Of a stretch of 64,000 nucleotides of DNA, positions 1 to 8,844 are shown in pieces (positions within the stretch are counted from its first letter, which is position 1; each line of letters opens with the position of its first letter). The stretch spans positions 620,001-684,000 of the forward strand of contig NZ_VTFV01000002.1 of the NCBI RefSeq assembly GCF_009192745.1. The letters are read 5' to 3'. The position numbers and the translations under genes were made by a program. Below the pieces are notes generated by a model. That model searched no databases, had not been told where the DNA came from, and saw nothing but the letters and a program-made list of their open reading frames with translations. The stretch is from Arthrobacter citreus. Its GTDB lineage: Bacteria > Actinomycetota > Actinomycetes > Actinomycetales > Micrococcaceae.

Positions 1-1
1 C

Positions 2-1054
2 AGCTCTGACCAGGACGGCGGAGCGTCGCTCGGAACGGCATCCAAGCCGGATACCCCGGCCGAAGTCACCAAACCCAGCTGGATGTACATCTTCCGCAAA
101 ACCGTGCGGGAGTTCTCCAAGGACCAGTGCACCGACCTCGCCGCCGCGCTGACCTATTACACGGTGCTCTCGCTCTTCCCGGGACTGCTGGCCATGGTCT
201 CCATCCTGGGCCTGGTGGGCCAGGCGGAGAGCACGACGAATGCCATGATCGAGTACCTGGAAGGGTTCGCGCCGGCAGCCGCCGTGGAGGTGCTCAAGGG
301 TCCGATTGAGCAGCTCACGTCTTCCCGCGGTGCCGGCCTGGCGCTGTTCATTGGTATTGCCGGTGCCCTGTGGTCCGCCTCGGGATACGTGGGAGCCTTC
401 GGCCGGGCCATGAACCGCATCTATGAAGTCGAAGAGGGCCGGCCCATCTGGAAGCTGCGCCCGCTGCAGCTGCTGGTCACCCTGATCATGATCCTGCTGG
501 CGGCCTGCCTTCTCATCATGCTGGTGGTCAGCGGTCCCATCGCCGAATCGATCGGCAACTTTATCGGGCTGGGGAGCCAGGCCCTGCTGGTCTGGAACAT
601 CGCCAAATGGCCGGTCATGGTCCTCTTCGCGGTGACCCTGATCGCGCTGCTCTACTACGCCACCCCCAATGTGAAGCAGCCCAAGTTCCGCTGGATGAGC
701 ATGGGCGGGTTCCTGGCACTGGTGGTCCTGGCGGTCGCCACTCTGGGCTTCGCCTTCTACGTCGGCAACTTTGGCAGCTACAACGCAACCTACGGTGCCA
801 TCGGCGGCGTGATCGTGCTGCTGCTGTGGATCTGGCTGGCCAACATATCGCTGCTCTTCGGTGCCGAGTTCGACGCCGAGGTGGAACGCGGCCGGGAGCT
901 GCAGGCCGGAATCCAGGCCGAGCACTCGATCCAGCTGCCCCCGCGGGATACCCGCCAGAGCGACAAGCGGGCAGAGCAGGAAGAGAAGGACGTGCAGCAG
1001 GGCCGCGAGCTGCGCCAGCAGCACGCCGGCAAGGACTACGACGACGACCTGTAG
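2..1054 (+). CDS. YihY/BrkB family inner membrane protein, 5' partial
   Basis: The reading frame is open from the left window edge. The ATG at 83 is therefore probably internal: the upstream codons read through a hydrophilic, proline-rich stretch into KPSWMYIFRKTVREF, a usual beginning of the conserved core. The family signature around 'DQCTDLAAALTYYTVLSLFP' follows, then about six hydrophobic segments (the last near codon 265 counted from 83) and a charged, coiled-coil-like C-terminal tail. BrkB/YihY proteins are polytopic membrane proteins of uncertain function; the old 'ribonuclease BN' label is wrong. The gene ends at a strong bidirectional terminator shared with the convergent DUF368 gene. 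The family call is secure; the N-terminus lies outside the window. Confidence 0.88.
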   Translation, partial: SSDQDGGASLGTASKPDTPAEVTKPSWMYIFRKTVREFSKDQCTDLAAALTYYTVLSLFPGLLAMVSILGLVGQAESTTNAMIEYLEGFAPAAAVEVLKGPIEQLTSSRGAGLALFIGIAGALWSASGYVGAFGRAMNRIYEVEEGRPIWKLRPLQLLVTLIMILLAACLLIMLVVSGPIAESIGNFIGLGSQALLVWNIAKWPVMVLFAVTLIALLYYATPNVKQPKFRWMSMGGFLALVVLAVATLGFAFYVGNFGSYNATYGAIGGVIVLLLWIWLANISLLFGAEFDAEVERGRELQAGIQAEHSIQLPPRDTRQSDKRAEQEEKDVQQGRELRQQHAGKDYDDDL

Positions 1055-1058
1055 GCGG

Positions 1059-1088
1059 TTTCCCGGCCCGCTTCAGCGGGCCGGGAAA
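1059..1088. terminator. Bidirectional terminator between convergent genes
   Basis: Perfect 13-14 bp stem (TTTCCCGGCCCGC against GCGGGCCGGGAAA) with a 2-4 nt loop. The outer T/A tracts serve both strands. It lies 4 nt after the BrkB-like stop and 13 nt from the stop of the opposing DUF368 gene. Confidence 0.85.
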
Positions 1089-1101
1089 CAGGCCGCAGGT
1101 G

Positions 1102-2085
1102 CTAGGCGGGAAGGTTCTTCGCCTCGGCGCGGGACTGGGCGAACCACAGCAGCAGAACCACGGCGGCACCCGTGAGGGAGGCCGCGAGCGGCATAAGCCA
1201 CGCATCGTCGGGCGGAAGCAGGGCGCTGTTCTCCTGCCAGGGCCACAGTGCCCGGACGGAACCCAGGATCAGGCCGGTGGCTACCAGCAGGACGGCACGG
1301 CGGTGGACCCGCAGCAGGTAACCCAGCAGCCGGACAAAGGACCCCAAGCCGATGACCGCCCCGGCGGCGAAGAAGGCCAGGTATCCCAGGTCCCGGTTGC
1401 TCACGGCTTCCAGCGTCGGCTCGTACATGCCAAAGGTCAGCAGCAGGAAGGACCCTGACAGGCCGGGAAGGGCCAGGGCACACACTGCTATCGCGCCGCT
1501 GAGGACCAGGACCCACCACGAGTGGTTCTCTATCTGCAGGGCCGGAATGCCGAGCAGCACAAATGCGGCAGCAGCTGTCACCAGGACCATTGCCGGGCCC
1601 GCGAGCCTGCCCGCCGCCGTCGCCGGTCCGGCCGGCGCGGCAGCACGGGCCATGCTGATCGGAACAACCAGGCTGGCCGCCACCATGCCGAAGAACAATG
1701 CACTGGCAATCTTCGGCTGGCCCTCCACGAAGGAATGCAGCGGTCCGGACAGGAAGACCAGCGCGAGGAACATTCCGGCAGCCAGGGGAAGCAGCAGGTT
1801 CCACTCGACGCCCGAGGCCTTGCGGACAGCGCCGGCCCGGTCCCGCCGGAGGACAAGGTGCACTGCGCCGCTGATGAAGTGGTTAGCCGACGCGATCAGC
1901 CGGTCGAAAACGCCAAGGACCAGCGCAACCGTGCCGCCGGAAACACCGGGAACAAGTTCCACCAGGCCCATCAGTGCCCCGCGGCCGGCATGGGTAACCC
2001 CGGAACGGACGGGCCGCACGGGCTTGGACGGCGGGGACAGCGGCGTCGGGTGTGATGAAACCATTGGACCCACGCTACTAGACAC
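1102..2085 (-). CDS. DUF368 family polyprenyl-phosphate transporter (PopT-like)
   Basis: Membrane protein of 327 residues. It carries the DUF368 hallmark near residues 41-56 (GLVELVPGVSGGTVALV) and a second related motif (LPGLSGSFLLL) about 180 residues later, consistent with two inverted repeat halves, each with re-entrant and membrane segments. DUF368 proteins have been shown to recycle undecaprenyl phosphate across the cytoplasmic membrane for wall synthesis; that role is transferred by family. The GTG start at 2085 gives a hydrophilic, proline-rich N-terminus of about 30 residues; an ATG 21 nt downstream is an alternative. It is convergent with the BrkB-like gene and codirectional with the epimerase behind it, 53 nt away. 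Confidence 0.85.
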   Translation of the reverse strand: MSSSVGPMVSSHPTPLSPPSKPVRPVRSGVTHAGRGALMGLVELVPGVSGGTVALVLGVFDRLIASANHFISGAVHLVLRRDRAGAVRKASGVEWNLLLPLAAGMFLALVFLSGPLHSFVEGQPKIASALFFGMVAASLVVPISMARAAAPAGPATAAGRLAGPAMVLVTAAAAFVLLGIPALQIENHSWWVLVLSGAIAVCALALPGLSGSFLLLTFGMYEPTLEAVSNRDLGYLAFFAAGAVIGLGSFVRLLGYLLRVHRRAVLLVATGLILGSVRALWPWQENSALLPPDDAWLMPLAASLTGAAVVLLLWFAQSRAEAKNLPA

Positions 2086-2138
2086 CCCGGAAGCGCCCCG
2101 AACTTCCGGGGCGCCGCAGCGTGCCGGAAGACCAGCCG

Positions 2139-3176
2139 TTAGCGTCCGGGCCCCAGCAGCGGTGATGCCGGTACGCCGGCCTGTTCGCTCAGACCGTCCA
2201 GCACATCCTGGAACGCCCGGAGGGAGGTGCGTTTGGGCTCCCAGCCCAGGACCTCGCGGGCACGGGTGGTGTCCATCAGCGGCGCGCCGGCTGCCATGTC
2301 GATCCAGCCCGGATCGGTGGCCTGCAGCCGTGCAGCCCAGGTGAGTCCCACGATGGCCCGGATGACGCGCACGGGAATGTTGATGATCCTGCGTGCTCCC
2401 AGCATCCCGGCCAGGAGTTCCGGCGTGAACACGGGATCCGCGGCGATGTTGAAGGCGCCCTCGGCGCGCTGGTCCACCACCCGCCAGTACGCGTCGGCAA
2501 TGTCGTCCGCGTGGACAACCTGGAAGGAGAATTCGGCCGGAAGCGGGATGATCGGCAGGCTGAGTTTGTTCAGGATTGACCGGGGGACCAGCGGGCCCAG
2601 GAAGTACCGGCCAATTTCGCTGCCGGCGTCGGACTGGAAAATCAGCCCCGGACGCAGCCGTGCCACCCGGATTTCGGGGTAGCGCCGTTCAAAGTCATCC
2701 AGCAGTTCTTCCTGCTCACCCTTGTGCCGGCTGTAGTGGGAAGTGGCGATGCCGCGGGCCGGCCACGACTCGTCCGTGAGCCGGTCCTTCGGGGCGGGGG
2801 AGTAGGCACCGACTGACGACGCGCAGACAACCTGGCGGACCCCGGCCTCCGCAGCGGCGGCGAGCATGTTCTGTGTGCCGCGGACATTGATCCGGTGCAG
2901 CTCGGCCTCATCGCGGTTCGGCTGGATAGCCCACACCAGGTGAATCACGGCGTCCACGCCGCGCAGCACTTCGGTCAGCTCCTGGGCGCCCGCCCGCGAA
3001 GCGACGTCGATGCTGTGCCACTCCACTCCCTCATAGGGTCCGGTGGGCTGGGCCGGAACCCGGCGGGCGACGCCGACGATTTCCAGGCCGTCGGGGCGTT
3101 CGGCCCGCGCCGCCTGCAGTCTGCGCAGGACCGCGGTCCCAACGTTTCCGGTTGCTCCGAGGACGGCTACACGCAT
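2139..3176 (-). CDS. NAD-dependent epimerase/dehydratase (extended SDR)
   Basis: I start this gene at the ATG at 3176, because the Rossmann motif GATGNVG then sits at residues 6-12, where the family has it. A longer frame to 3296 only adds unrelated residues. The protein has 345 residues. The SDR catalytic YxxxK is visible as YSRHK after a serine-rich strand, and the C-terminal half resembles sugar-nucleotide or sterol epimerase-type proteins with a substrate lobe. The substrate is unknown. A GAAGGG Shine-Dalgarno element lies about 10 nt upstream. It is divergent from the GST-type gene, with about 144 nt of shared intergenic DNA. Confidence 0.82.
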   Translation of the reverse strand: MRVAVLGATGNVGTAVLRRLQAARAERPDGLEIVGVARRVPAQPTGPYEGVEWHSIDVASRAGAQELTEVLRGVDAVIHLVWAIQPNRDEAELHRINVRGTQNMLAAAAEAGVRQVVCASSVGAYSPAPKDRLTDESWPARGIATSHYSRHKGEQEELLDDFERRYPEIRVARLRPGLIFQSDAGSEIGRYFLGPLVPRSILNKLSLPIIPLPAEFSFQVVHADDIADAYWRVVDQRAEGAFNIAADPVFTPELLAGMLGARRIINIPVRVIRAIVGLTWAARLQATDPGWIDMAAGAPLMDTTRAREVLGWEPKRTSLRAFQDVLDGLSEQAGVPASPLLGPGR

Positions 3177-3320
3177 CAAGTAAGACCCTTCGTTCCCAGA
3201 ACCCGCGGTTCCGCTCCGGCAGTGCTGTTGGTCCACGACTCTACAGCCCAACTGCCCCGCCTGGCAGGGCGATAGGCTGGAGGCCAGAGTAGGCACGCGG
3301 TGAAGAAAGACGGAGCGGTC

Positions 3321-4370
3321 ATGGCGAATACAACGGATAAGTCAGCATCGGACTACAGCACCAAGGGTTCCTACGTGTCCGGGGGACAGGAATACACCCG
3401 CGACACCAACTACATCGAAACGCGCATCACCCGTGACGGACGGGACGGCTACCCCGTTGAGGCAGGGAGGTACCGGCTGATCGCGGCACGCGCCTGCCCA
3501 TGGGCCAACCGCACCATCATTGTGCGCCGGCTGCTGGGACTGGAAGACGCGATCTCCCTTGGCACGCCCGGTCCCACGCACGACTCCCGGAGCTGGACCT
3601 TCGACCTTGATCCGGACGGCAAGGATCCGGTGCTGGGCATTGAACGGCTGCAGGAGGCTTTCTTCCGCCGCACCCCCGGGTATGCGCGCGGCATTACGGT
3701 TCCCGCCGTCGTCGACATCCCCACCGGCGCCGTGGTGACGAACAACTTCCCGCAGATCACCGAGGACTTCAGCAGTGAGTGGGTCGATTTCCACCGGGAC
3801 GGCGCCCCGGACCTGTGGCCGGCTGAACATCTCGAGGAAATGCGCCAGGTCAACAAGCGCGTCTTCACCGAAGTGAACAACGGTGTCTACCGCTGCGGTT
3901 TCGCCGGATCGCAGGAAGCATACGACGCCGCCTACGACCGCCTCTGGACGGCCATGGACTGGCTCGAAGACAGGCTGTCCAAGCAGCGGTACCTGATCGG
4001 CGACACTATCACTGAGGCAGACGTCCGGCTGTTCACCACCCTGGTCCGGTTCGACGCCGTCTACCACGGGCACTTCAAGTGCAACCGGAACAAGCTGAGC
4101 GAAATGCCGAACCTTTGGGGCTATGCCCGGGACCTGTTCCAGACCCCGGGGTTCGGCGACACCGTGGATTTCGTGCAGATCAAACAGCACTACTACATCG
4201 TCCACGAGGACATTAACCCCACGGGGATCGTGCCGAAGGGACCGGACAACTCGGTCTGGCTGACCGAACACGGACGGGAAGCACTTGGCGGCCGCCCGTT
4301 CGGCAACGGAACGGCTCCCGGCCCGGTCCGCTCCGGCGAGGAAGTTACCCCGGGGCACGGCGCCGAGTAG
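3321..4370 (+). CDS. Glutathionyl-hydroquinone reductase (xi-class GST) homologue
   Basis: Thioredoxin-fold GST of the Xi class (YqjG/EcmB type). The active-site motif ACPWANR places the catalytic cysteine at residue 59, followed by 'GLEDAISLG'. A PAVVD strand and a C-terminal helical domain with 'LIGDTITEADVRLFTTLVRFD' are also present. The family reduces glutathionyl-hydroquinones with glutathione. Actinobacteria normally use mycothiol, so the physiological thiol here is open. The start at 3321 has GGAG 5 nt upstream; a GTG at 3300 would add seven residues. The C-terminus is a proline- and glycine-rich tail. The protein has 349 residues, the usual length or slightly above. Confidence 0.85.
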   Translation: MANTTDKSASDYSTKGSYVSGGQEYTRDTNYIETRITRDGRDGYPVEAGRYRLIAARACPWANRTIIVRRLLGLEDAISLGTPGPTHDSRSWTFDLDPDGKDPVLGIERLQEAFFRRTPGYARGITVPAVVDIPTGAVVTNNFPQITEDFSSEWVDFHRDGAPDLWPAEHLEEMRQVNKRVFTEVNNGVYRCGFAGSQEAYDAAYDRLWTAMDWLEDRLSKQRYLIGDTITEADVRLFTTLVRFDAVYHGHFKCNRNKLSEMPNLWGYARDLFQTPGFGDTVDFVQIKQHYYIVHEDINPTGIVPKGPDNSVWLTEHGREALGGRPFGNGTAPGPVRSGEEVTPGHGAE

Positions 4371-4396
4371 CCGCTTCGCTCCGCTGTTCAAACCCC

Positions 4397-4452
4397 CGAG
4401 AGGCCAGTTACGGCTGTTATGGACGCCCATACGAGCCGTAACTGGCCTCTCG
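4397..4452. repeat. Long intergenic palindrome (family member 1)
   Basis: Perfect 19-bp arms (4397-4415 and 4434-4452, CGAGAGGCCAGTTACGGCT and its complement) around an 18-nt loop whose centre TATGGACGCCCATACG is itself nearly palindromic. No U-tract follows. It sits 26 nt after the GST-type stop and upstream of the siderophore promoter. The loop resembles that of the palindrome at 39417-39484. Confidence 0.85.
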
Positions 4453-4505
4453 CGCGTCTCATGGTGAGTAATACGGCACAGAACTGTTTCTTAATCTGAC
4501 CAGCC

Positions 4506-4524
4506 GTAGGTTAGCCTTACTTAA
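4506..4524 (+). promoter_or_regulatory. DtxR/IdeR-type iron box
   Basis: GTAGGTTAGCCTTACTTAA matches the 19-bp DtxR/IdeR consensus TTAGGTTAGSCTAACCTAA at 16 of 19 positions. It lies 33 nt upstream of the first siderophore permease start, where a bound repressor would block transcription when iron is plentiful. The regulator itself is not in the window. Confidence 0.75.
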
Positions 4525-4556
4525 GTCATATACCGCTGGCTTCAGGAGGTGCCGCC

Positions 4557-5615
4557 GTGTCCTCACCGGCCGTGGTCCGCACCCCCGTTTCCGGTTCCCG
4601 GCCCTCCCTGCGGAACGGCCGCCGGATGTCCCCGGTGCTCCTGCTGGCAGCTTCCCTGACCATCCTGGCCGTGGCCGCTTTCGCCTCCGTCGCCCTGGGT
4701 GCACGTCCCCTGTCCCTGGACACCGTCTGGCAGGCGCTCACCAGCGCCGATCCCGCCAACGGAGACCACGCCGTCGTACTGAGCCGGCTCCCGCGCACGG
4801 TGTCCGCGCTTCTGATCGGCGCCGCGCTTGGACTGGCCGGAACCGCACTGCAGGGGATGACCCGCAATCCTTTGGCGGACCCGGGCATTATGGGCCTGAA
4901 CGCCGGTGCCGCGTTTGCCGTCGTCACTGCCATCTACGTTTTCGGCGTCACCTCGTTCACCGGTTACGTGTGGTTCGCCCTCGCGGGCACCGCCCTGGCA
5001 GCACTGCTGGTCTACGCCGTCGCCGCCCTGGGCCGGGAAGGTGCAACCCCGGTGAAGCTGGCGCTGGCCGGCGCAGCCCTGACTGCCGGACTGACGAGCC
5101 TGCTCTCTGCCGTGCTGGTCTCCAGCCAGCAGACCCTGAACACTTTCCGCTTCTGGCAGGTCGGCACGGTCTCCGGCCGCGGCTGGGACGTCCTGCTTCC
5201 CCTTATTCCATTCCTCGCCGTGGGTGCGGCAATCCTGCTCGCCTCCGGACGGGCGCTCAACGGCCTGAGCCTGGGAGACGACGTCGCACGCGGGCTCGGC
5301 CAGAACGTCGCCCTTTCCCGCGGAGTCATGGCAGTTGGCGTAGTGCTGCTCTGCGGCGCCGCAACCGCTGCCGCCGGTCCCATCGCGTTCCTCGGCCTGG
5401 TGATCCCGCACCTGGTGCGCGGGCTGGCCGGGCCGGACTATCGCTGGATCCTGGTTCTTTCAGCAGTGCTGGCGCCTGTGCTGCTGCTGGTAGCCGACGT
5501 CGTTGGCCGCCTCATCCTGCCACCGGGCGAAGTTCCGGTTGGGATCATGACCGCCGTCATTGGCGCACCCGTCTTTATTGCGATCATCCGCCGGCGGAAG
5601 CTGGCCGAGCTGTGA
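4557..5615 (+). CDS. Iron-siderophore ABC transporter permease 1 (FecCD family)
   Basis: BtuC/FecCD-type permease of 352 residues with nine to ten hydrophobic segments. It has the family signatures 'LSRLPRTVSALLIGAALGLAGTALQGMTRNPLADPGIMGLNAGAA' near the N-terminus and 'AAAGPIAFLGLVIPHLVR' near the C-terminus. It forms half of the membrane channel for ferric-siderophore import; the second permease is its partner. Start: GTG at 4557 with a very strong AGGAGGT at 4544-4550. It is the first gene of the iron-box operon, and its stop overlaps the next start (GTGA). The substrate cannot be told from sequence. Confidence 0.93.
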   Translation: MSSPAVVRTPVSGSRPSLRNGRRMSPVLLLAASLTILAVAAFASVALGARPLSLDTVWQALTSADPANGDHAVVLSRLPRTVSALLIGAALGLAGTALQGMTRNPLADPGIMGLNAGAAFAVVTAIYVFGVTSFTGYVWFALAGTALAALLVYAVAALGREGATPVKLALAGAALTAGLTSLLSAVLVSSQQTLNTFRFWQVGTVSGRGWDVLLPLIPFLAVGAAILLASGRALNGLSLGDDVARGLGQNVALSRGVMAVGVVLLCGAATAAAGPIAFLGLVIPHLVRGLAGPDYRWILVLSAVLAPVLLLVADVVGRLILPPGEVPVGIMTAVIGAPVFIAIIRRRKLAEL

Positions 5616-6667
5616 GCGCCGCACCCCTTCTGCAGGAGAATCCTTCTGCAGCCGCAACCGTCCGCGAGGTCCGGCGCCGCAGTGGACGCCGACGCCGCGC
5701 CGTCCTGGCCGTGCTGGCCGCCGGTGTTGTGGTGCTCTTCTTCGCCGGCGTGCTGCTGGGCAGCTACACCGTGACTTTTCCGGATTTTGTGCGCATCCTG
5801 GCGGGGGAGCGGATCCCCGGAGCCTCCTTCATCGTCATGGAGAGCAAACTGCCGCGCGCCGTGACCGCCGTCCTCATCGGCGCGGCCTTCGGAATCTCCG
5901 GACACCTGTTCCAAACCATGCTGCGCAACCCGCTGGCCAGCCCGGACATCATCGGCATCAGCTACGGAGCCAGCGCCGCAGCGGTCACCGCCATGGTGGC
6001 CTTCGGCGCCACCGGGGCAACCGTCTCGCTCGCCGCCCTCATCGGAGCCTGCGTGATCGCGGTGTCGCTGCACCTGCTCAGCCGCCGCGGCGGAGCCTCG
6101 GGCGCCCGGCTGGTCCTGATGGGGATCGGCTTCGCCGCGGTGCTGCAGGCCGTGGTGAATTTCCTGCTTACCCGCACGGACGTCCGTACTGCAGCGGAGT
6201 CGCTCGTGTGGCTTACCGGGTCCCTGAACGCAGCGTCCTGGGAACGTGCCGGCATAGTTGCCGCCGCACTCGTGGTGCTGATCCCCGCCGCCGTCCTGCT
6301 GGGCCGGCGCCTGCGGGTGCTGGAACTGGGGGACGATTTCGCCGCCGGACTGGGCCTGCCCGTGGAGGGGACACGTGCCGGACTGCTGTTCACCGGCGTA
6401 GCACTGGCTGCAGTGGCCACCGCAGCGGCCGGACCCGTGGCCTTCGTGGCTTTCCTGGCCGGCCCCATCTCCCGCCGGCTGATTGGCGGACGCGCCTCGC
6501 TGGCTGCGGCCGGCCTCACCGGTGCCCTCATCCTGCTGGCCGCCGACTTCGTTGCCAGCAACCTGCTTCCGGGTGCGCTGCCCGTGGGCGTCGTGACCGG
6601 TGCCCTGGGCGCGCCGTTCCTGCTGTGGCTGCTCGTCAGCTCCAACCGTGTAGGCCGAGGAGGCTAA
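5612..6667 (+). CDS. Iron-siderophore ABC transporter permease 2 (FecCD family)
   Basis: Second FecCD permease, 351 residues. It starts at the GTG at 5612, which overlaps the stop of permease 1 by 4 nt, so translation is coupled. After a basic N-terminus (RRRSGRRRRA) come the family motifs 'ESKLPRAVTAVLIGAAFGISGHLFQTMLRNPLASPDIIGISYGA' and 'AAAGPVAFVAFLAGPISRRL'. It is expected to form the heterodimeric channel with permease 1 in the cytoplasmic membrane. The same frame is open for about 640 nt upstream, inside permease 1, but that part has no membrane-protein character and is not taken as coding. Confidence 0.92.
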   Translation: MSAAPLLQENPSAAATVREVRRRSGRRRRAVLAVLAAGVVVLFFAGVLLGSYTVTFPDFVRILAGERIPGASFIVMESKLPRAVTAVLIGAAFGISGHLFQTMLRNPLASPDIIGISYGASAAAVTAMVAFGATGATVSLAALIGACVIAVSLHLLSRRGGASGARLVLMGIGFAAVLQAVVNFLLTRTDVRTAAESLVWLTGSLNAASWERAGIVAAALVVLIPAAVLLGRRLRVLELGDDFAAGLGLPVEGTRAGLLFTGVALAAVATAAAGPVAFVAFLAGPISRRLIGGRASLAAAGLTGALILLAADFVASNLLPGALPVGVVTGALGAPFLLWLLVSSNRVGRGG

Positions 6668-6670
6668 AGC

Positions 6671-7558
6671 ATGCAGAACAAGCTTGAGGCACGGGACCTG
6701 GTGCTCTCCTACGCAGACCGGACGGTGGTTGACGGTCTCAGCGTCCAGCTGCCCGCCGGAAAGATCACCGTGATCGTCGGTGCCAATGCCTGCGGAAAGT
6801 CCACCCTGCTGCGCGGGCTGGCGCGGCTGCTGAAGCCGGCCTCCGGCGTCGTAGAGCTGAACGGCCGGAACATCAATGCGATGCCCAGCCGTGAAGTCGC
6901 CCGCACCCTCGGCCTGCTGCCGCAGACCCCGAACGCGCCGGACGGAATCACTGTCGCGGACCTTGTGGGCCGCGGCCGCTACCCGCACCAGGGCTGGTTC
7001 CGGCAATGGAACGCGGAGGACGACGCCGCCGTCGCCGCCGCGCTGGAAGCCACCGGGACGCTGGAACTGGCCGGACGCGACATTGACGAGCTCTCCGGCG
7101 GACAGCGCCAGCGGGTCTGGATCGCCATGGCGCTGGCCCAGCAGACGGACATCCTGCTCCTCGACGAGCCCACCACCTTCCTGGACGTCACCCACCAGGT
7201 GGAGGTCCTGGACCTGGTCACTGACCTGAACCGGCGGGCGGGCACCACCGTGGTGATCGTCCTGCATGACCTGAACCTGGCCGCTCGCTACGCAGACCAC
7301 CTCATTGCCATGAAGGACGGCTGCATCGCCGCCCAGGGCGCCCCGGCCGAGGTTGTGACCGAGGAACTGGTCCAGGACGTTTTTGGACTGGAAGCCGCCG
7401 TCATCCCCGACCCGGTTTCCGGCACTCCCATGGTGGTCCCGGTAGGACGCCACCATTCCCGCCCTGCCCCGGCCGCCAAGCCCCCTGCCATGGGCTACCT
7501 GCCCAACCCGCACGATTCCCGCCGCGAGAACCGCAATCCTATGGAGGCAGCTTCATGA
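6671..7558 (+). CDS. Iron-siderophore ABC transporter ATP-binding protein (FecE/FepC type)
   Basis: ATPase of the siderophore importer. Walker A is GANACGKST (residues 37-45), the signature is LSGGQRQRVW, Walker B is ILLLDEPTTFLD, and the switch histidine is in VLHDLNLAA. Core ABC length is about 260; the remaining 30-35 residues form a proline- and arginine-rich tail of unknown role. It follows permease 2 by 3 nt and overlaps the next gene by 4 nt (ATGA). It is known from the family to dock on the FecCD dimer and power uptake. Confidence 0.93.
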   Translation: MQNKLEARDLVLSYADRTVVDGLSVQLPAGKITVIVGANACGKSTLLRGLARLLKPASGVVELNGRNINAMPSREVARTLGLLPQTPNAPDGITVADLVGRGRYPHQGWFRQWNAEDDAAVAAALEATGTLELAGRDIDELSGGQRQRVWIAMALAQQTDILLLDEPTTFLDVTHQVEVLDLVTDLNRRAGTTVVIVLHDLNLAARYADHLIAMKDGCIAAQGAPAEVVTEELVQDVFGLEAAVIPDPVSGTPMVVPVGRHHSRPAPAAKPPAMGYLPNPHDSRRENRNPMEAAS

Positions 7559-8628
7559 CCGCTACCCGCACCACCTCGACGGCAGCCGCTGCTGCCCCGG
7601 CACGGCGCCCGGGTGCCAATGCTGCAGTGCTGGCCTTCGACGTCGAGGTCCGGAACGTTGAGCGGCTCAGCGCGAACTTCCAGCGCATCACGTTCGGCGG
7701 GGAATGCCTCCGCGAATTCGGGGTGCAGGGCAGCACGGACGACCTGCGGATCAAGGTAGTCATTCCGCCCGAGGCTGCCGACGGCACCCGTGCACCCCTG
7801 CCTCCCATCGACTGCGACGACGCCGGGTGGTACCGGAACTGGCTCGCTATGGATGCCCGGACCCGCGGCTCGATGCGCACGTACACCGTCCGCGCCTCCC
7901 GCTGCTCCGCGCCCGAACCGGAGATCGACGTCGACTTCGTCCTGCACTTCGACGCCGACGGCGTGGGCGGTCCGGCGTCCACCTGGGCAGCAGCGGCGCA
8001 GCCGGGGGACCGTGTTACGGTTATCGGCCCCAACGCAGTGCACTGCGTCACGGCAGAGTCCTACGGCGGCATTGAATGGCGCCCCGGGATGGCCCAGCAC
8101 GTACTGCTGGCCGGAGATGAGACCGCGGTGCCGGCGATCGCCTCCATCCTGGAAAACCTTCCCGAAGGCTTCACCGGCCACGCACTGCTGGAAGTTCCCG
8201 ACGCCGGGGACATCCAGGCGCTCACCACTGCTTCCCAGGTGAACATCAGCTGGCTGCCCCGCAACGGGAGGGCGCACGGTGAAGCCTTGGAGGCCGCCGT
8301 GCGGGACGCCGTCGCGGTGCCGGGCTATGCCACGGTGGAGCGCGCGGAAACGGCTGCACCTGTTCCGGCCCGCCGGCCGGTACTGGAGGACGTGGATATC
8401 GATTCCGTGATCCTCTGGGAAACACCCGCCCGGCTTGCTCCCGAAGTAGTAAAGGGTTCTCCCAGCCCCAACACTCCCGCCGGTGCGCTGCCGTTCTATG
8501 CCTGGATTGCAGGTGAAGCGGCAGTAGTCCGAGGGTTGCGCCGTTACCTGGTCCGGGACGCCGGGATCGACCGCAAGCAGGTGGCCTTTATGGGCTACTG
8601 GCGGCAGGGACGCGCCGAAGCCAGCTAG
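7555..8628 (+). CDS. Siderophore-interacting protein (FAD/NAD(P)H ferric reductase, ViuB family)
   Basis: SIP-family flavoprotein of 357 residues. An N-terminal FAD-binding barrel carries the RTYTVR motif (residues 108-113), followed by a C-terminal SIP domain containing 'LLAGDETAVPAIASILE' and a terminal 'YWRQGRAE'. The family reduces the imported ferric siderophore to release Fe(II) in the cytoplasm. The segment before the final strands (about residues 255-315) is longer than usual. It overlaps the ATPase gene by ATGA and is the last gene of the iron operon. No substrate-binding lipoprotein is encoded in the operon. Confidence 0.9.
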   Translation: MTATRTTSTAAAAAPARRPGANAAVLAFDVEVRNVERLSANFQRITFGGECLREFGVQGSTDDLRIKVVIPPEAADGTRAPLPPIDCDDAGWYRNWLAMDARTRGSMRTYTVRASRCSAPEPEIDVDFVLHFDADGVGGPASTWAAAAQPGDRVTVIGPNAVHCVTAESYGGIEWRPGMAQHVLLAGDETAVPAIASILENLPEGFTGHALLEVPDAGDIQALTTASQVNISWLPRNGRAHGEALEAAVRDAVAVPGYATVERAETAAPVPARRPVLEDVDIDSVILWETPARLAPEVVKGSPSPNTPAGALPFYAWIAGEAAVVRGLRRYLVRDAGIDRKQVAFMGYWRQGRAEAS

Positions 8629-8844
8629 GGCTGTCCGGTGCGCTGCACGGTGTGAACCAGCGCGGCTGACTGCGCTGTAGAACCCGCCACGCGCTCCTGT
8701 TTAGTTGAACACAAAAGCGCCACTGTCAAGACGGGCTTGGCTAAACTGGAGGAAATCACTTCCACTTTTCCCGTGGCTCTCGCACGCCCTCAAGAGGCAA
8801 CCGCATTACCGACAGAACTGTTGTCTATCCACAGTGGAGGTTGC

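Noticed and set aside
5438-7513. 691-codon antisense frame over the siderophore operon
   Set aside because: Composition dominated by H, Q, G and R typical of shadow frames; the sense genes have full family motifs.
8629-8844. Possible cyclic di-AMP riboswitch before the M23 peptidase
   Set aside because: Such riboswitches often precede wall hydrolases in Actinobacteria, but none of the conserved motif sequence is present; only a 6-bp hairpin at 8658-8677 is seen.
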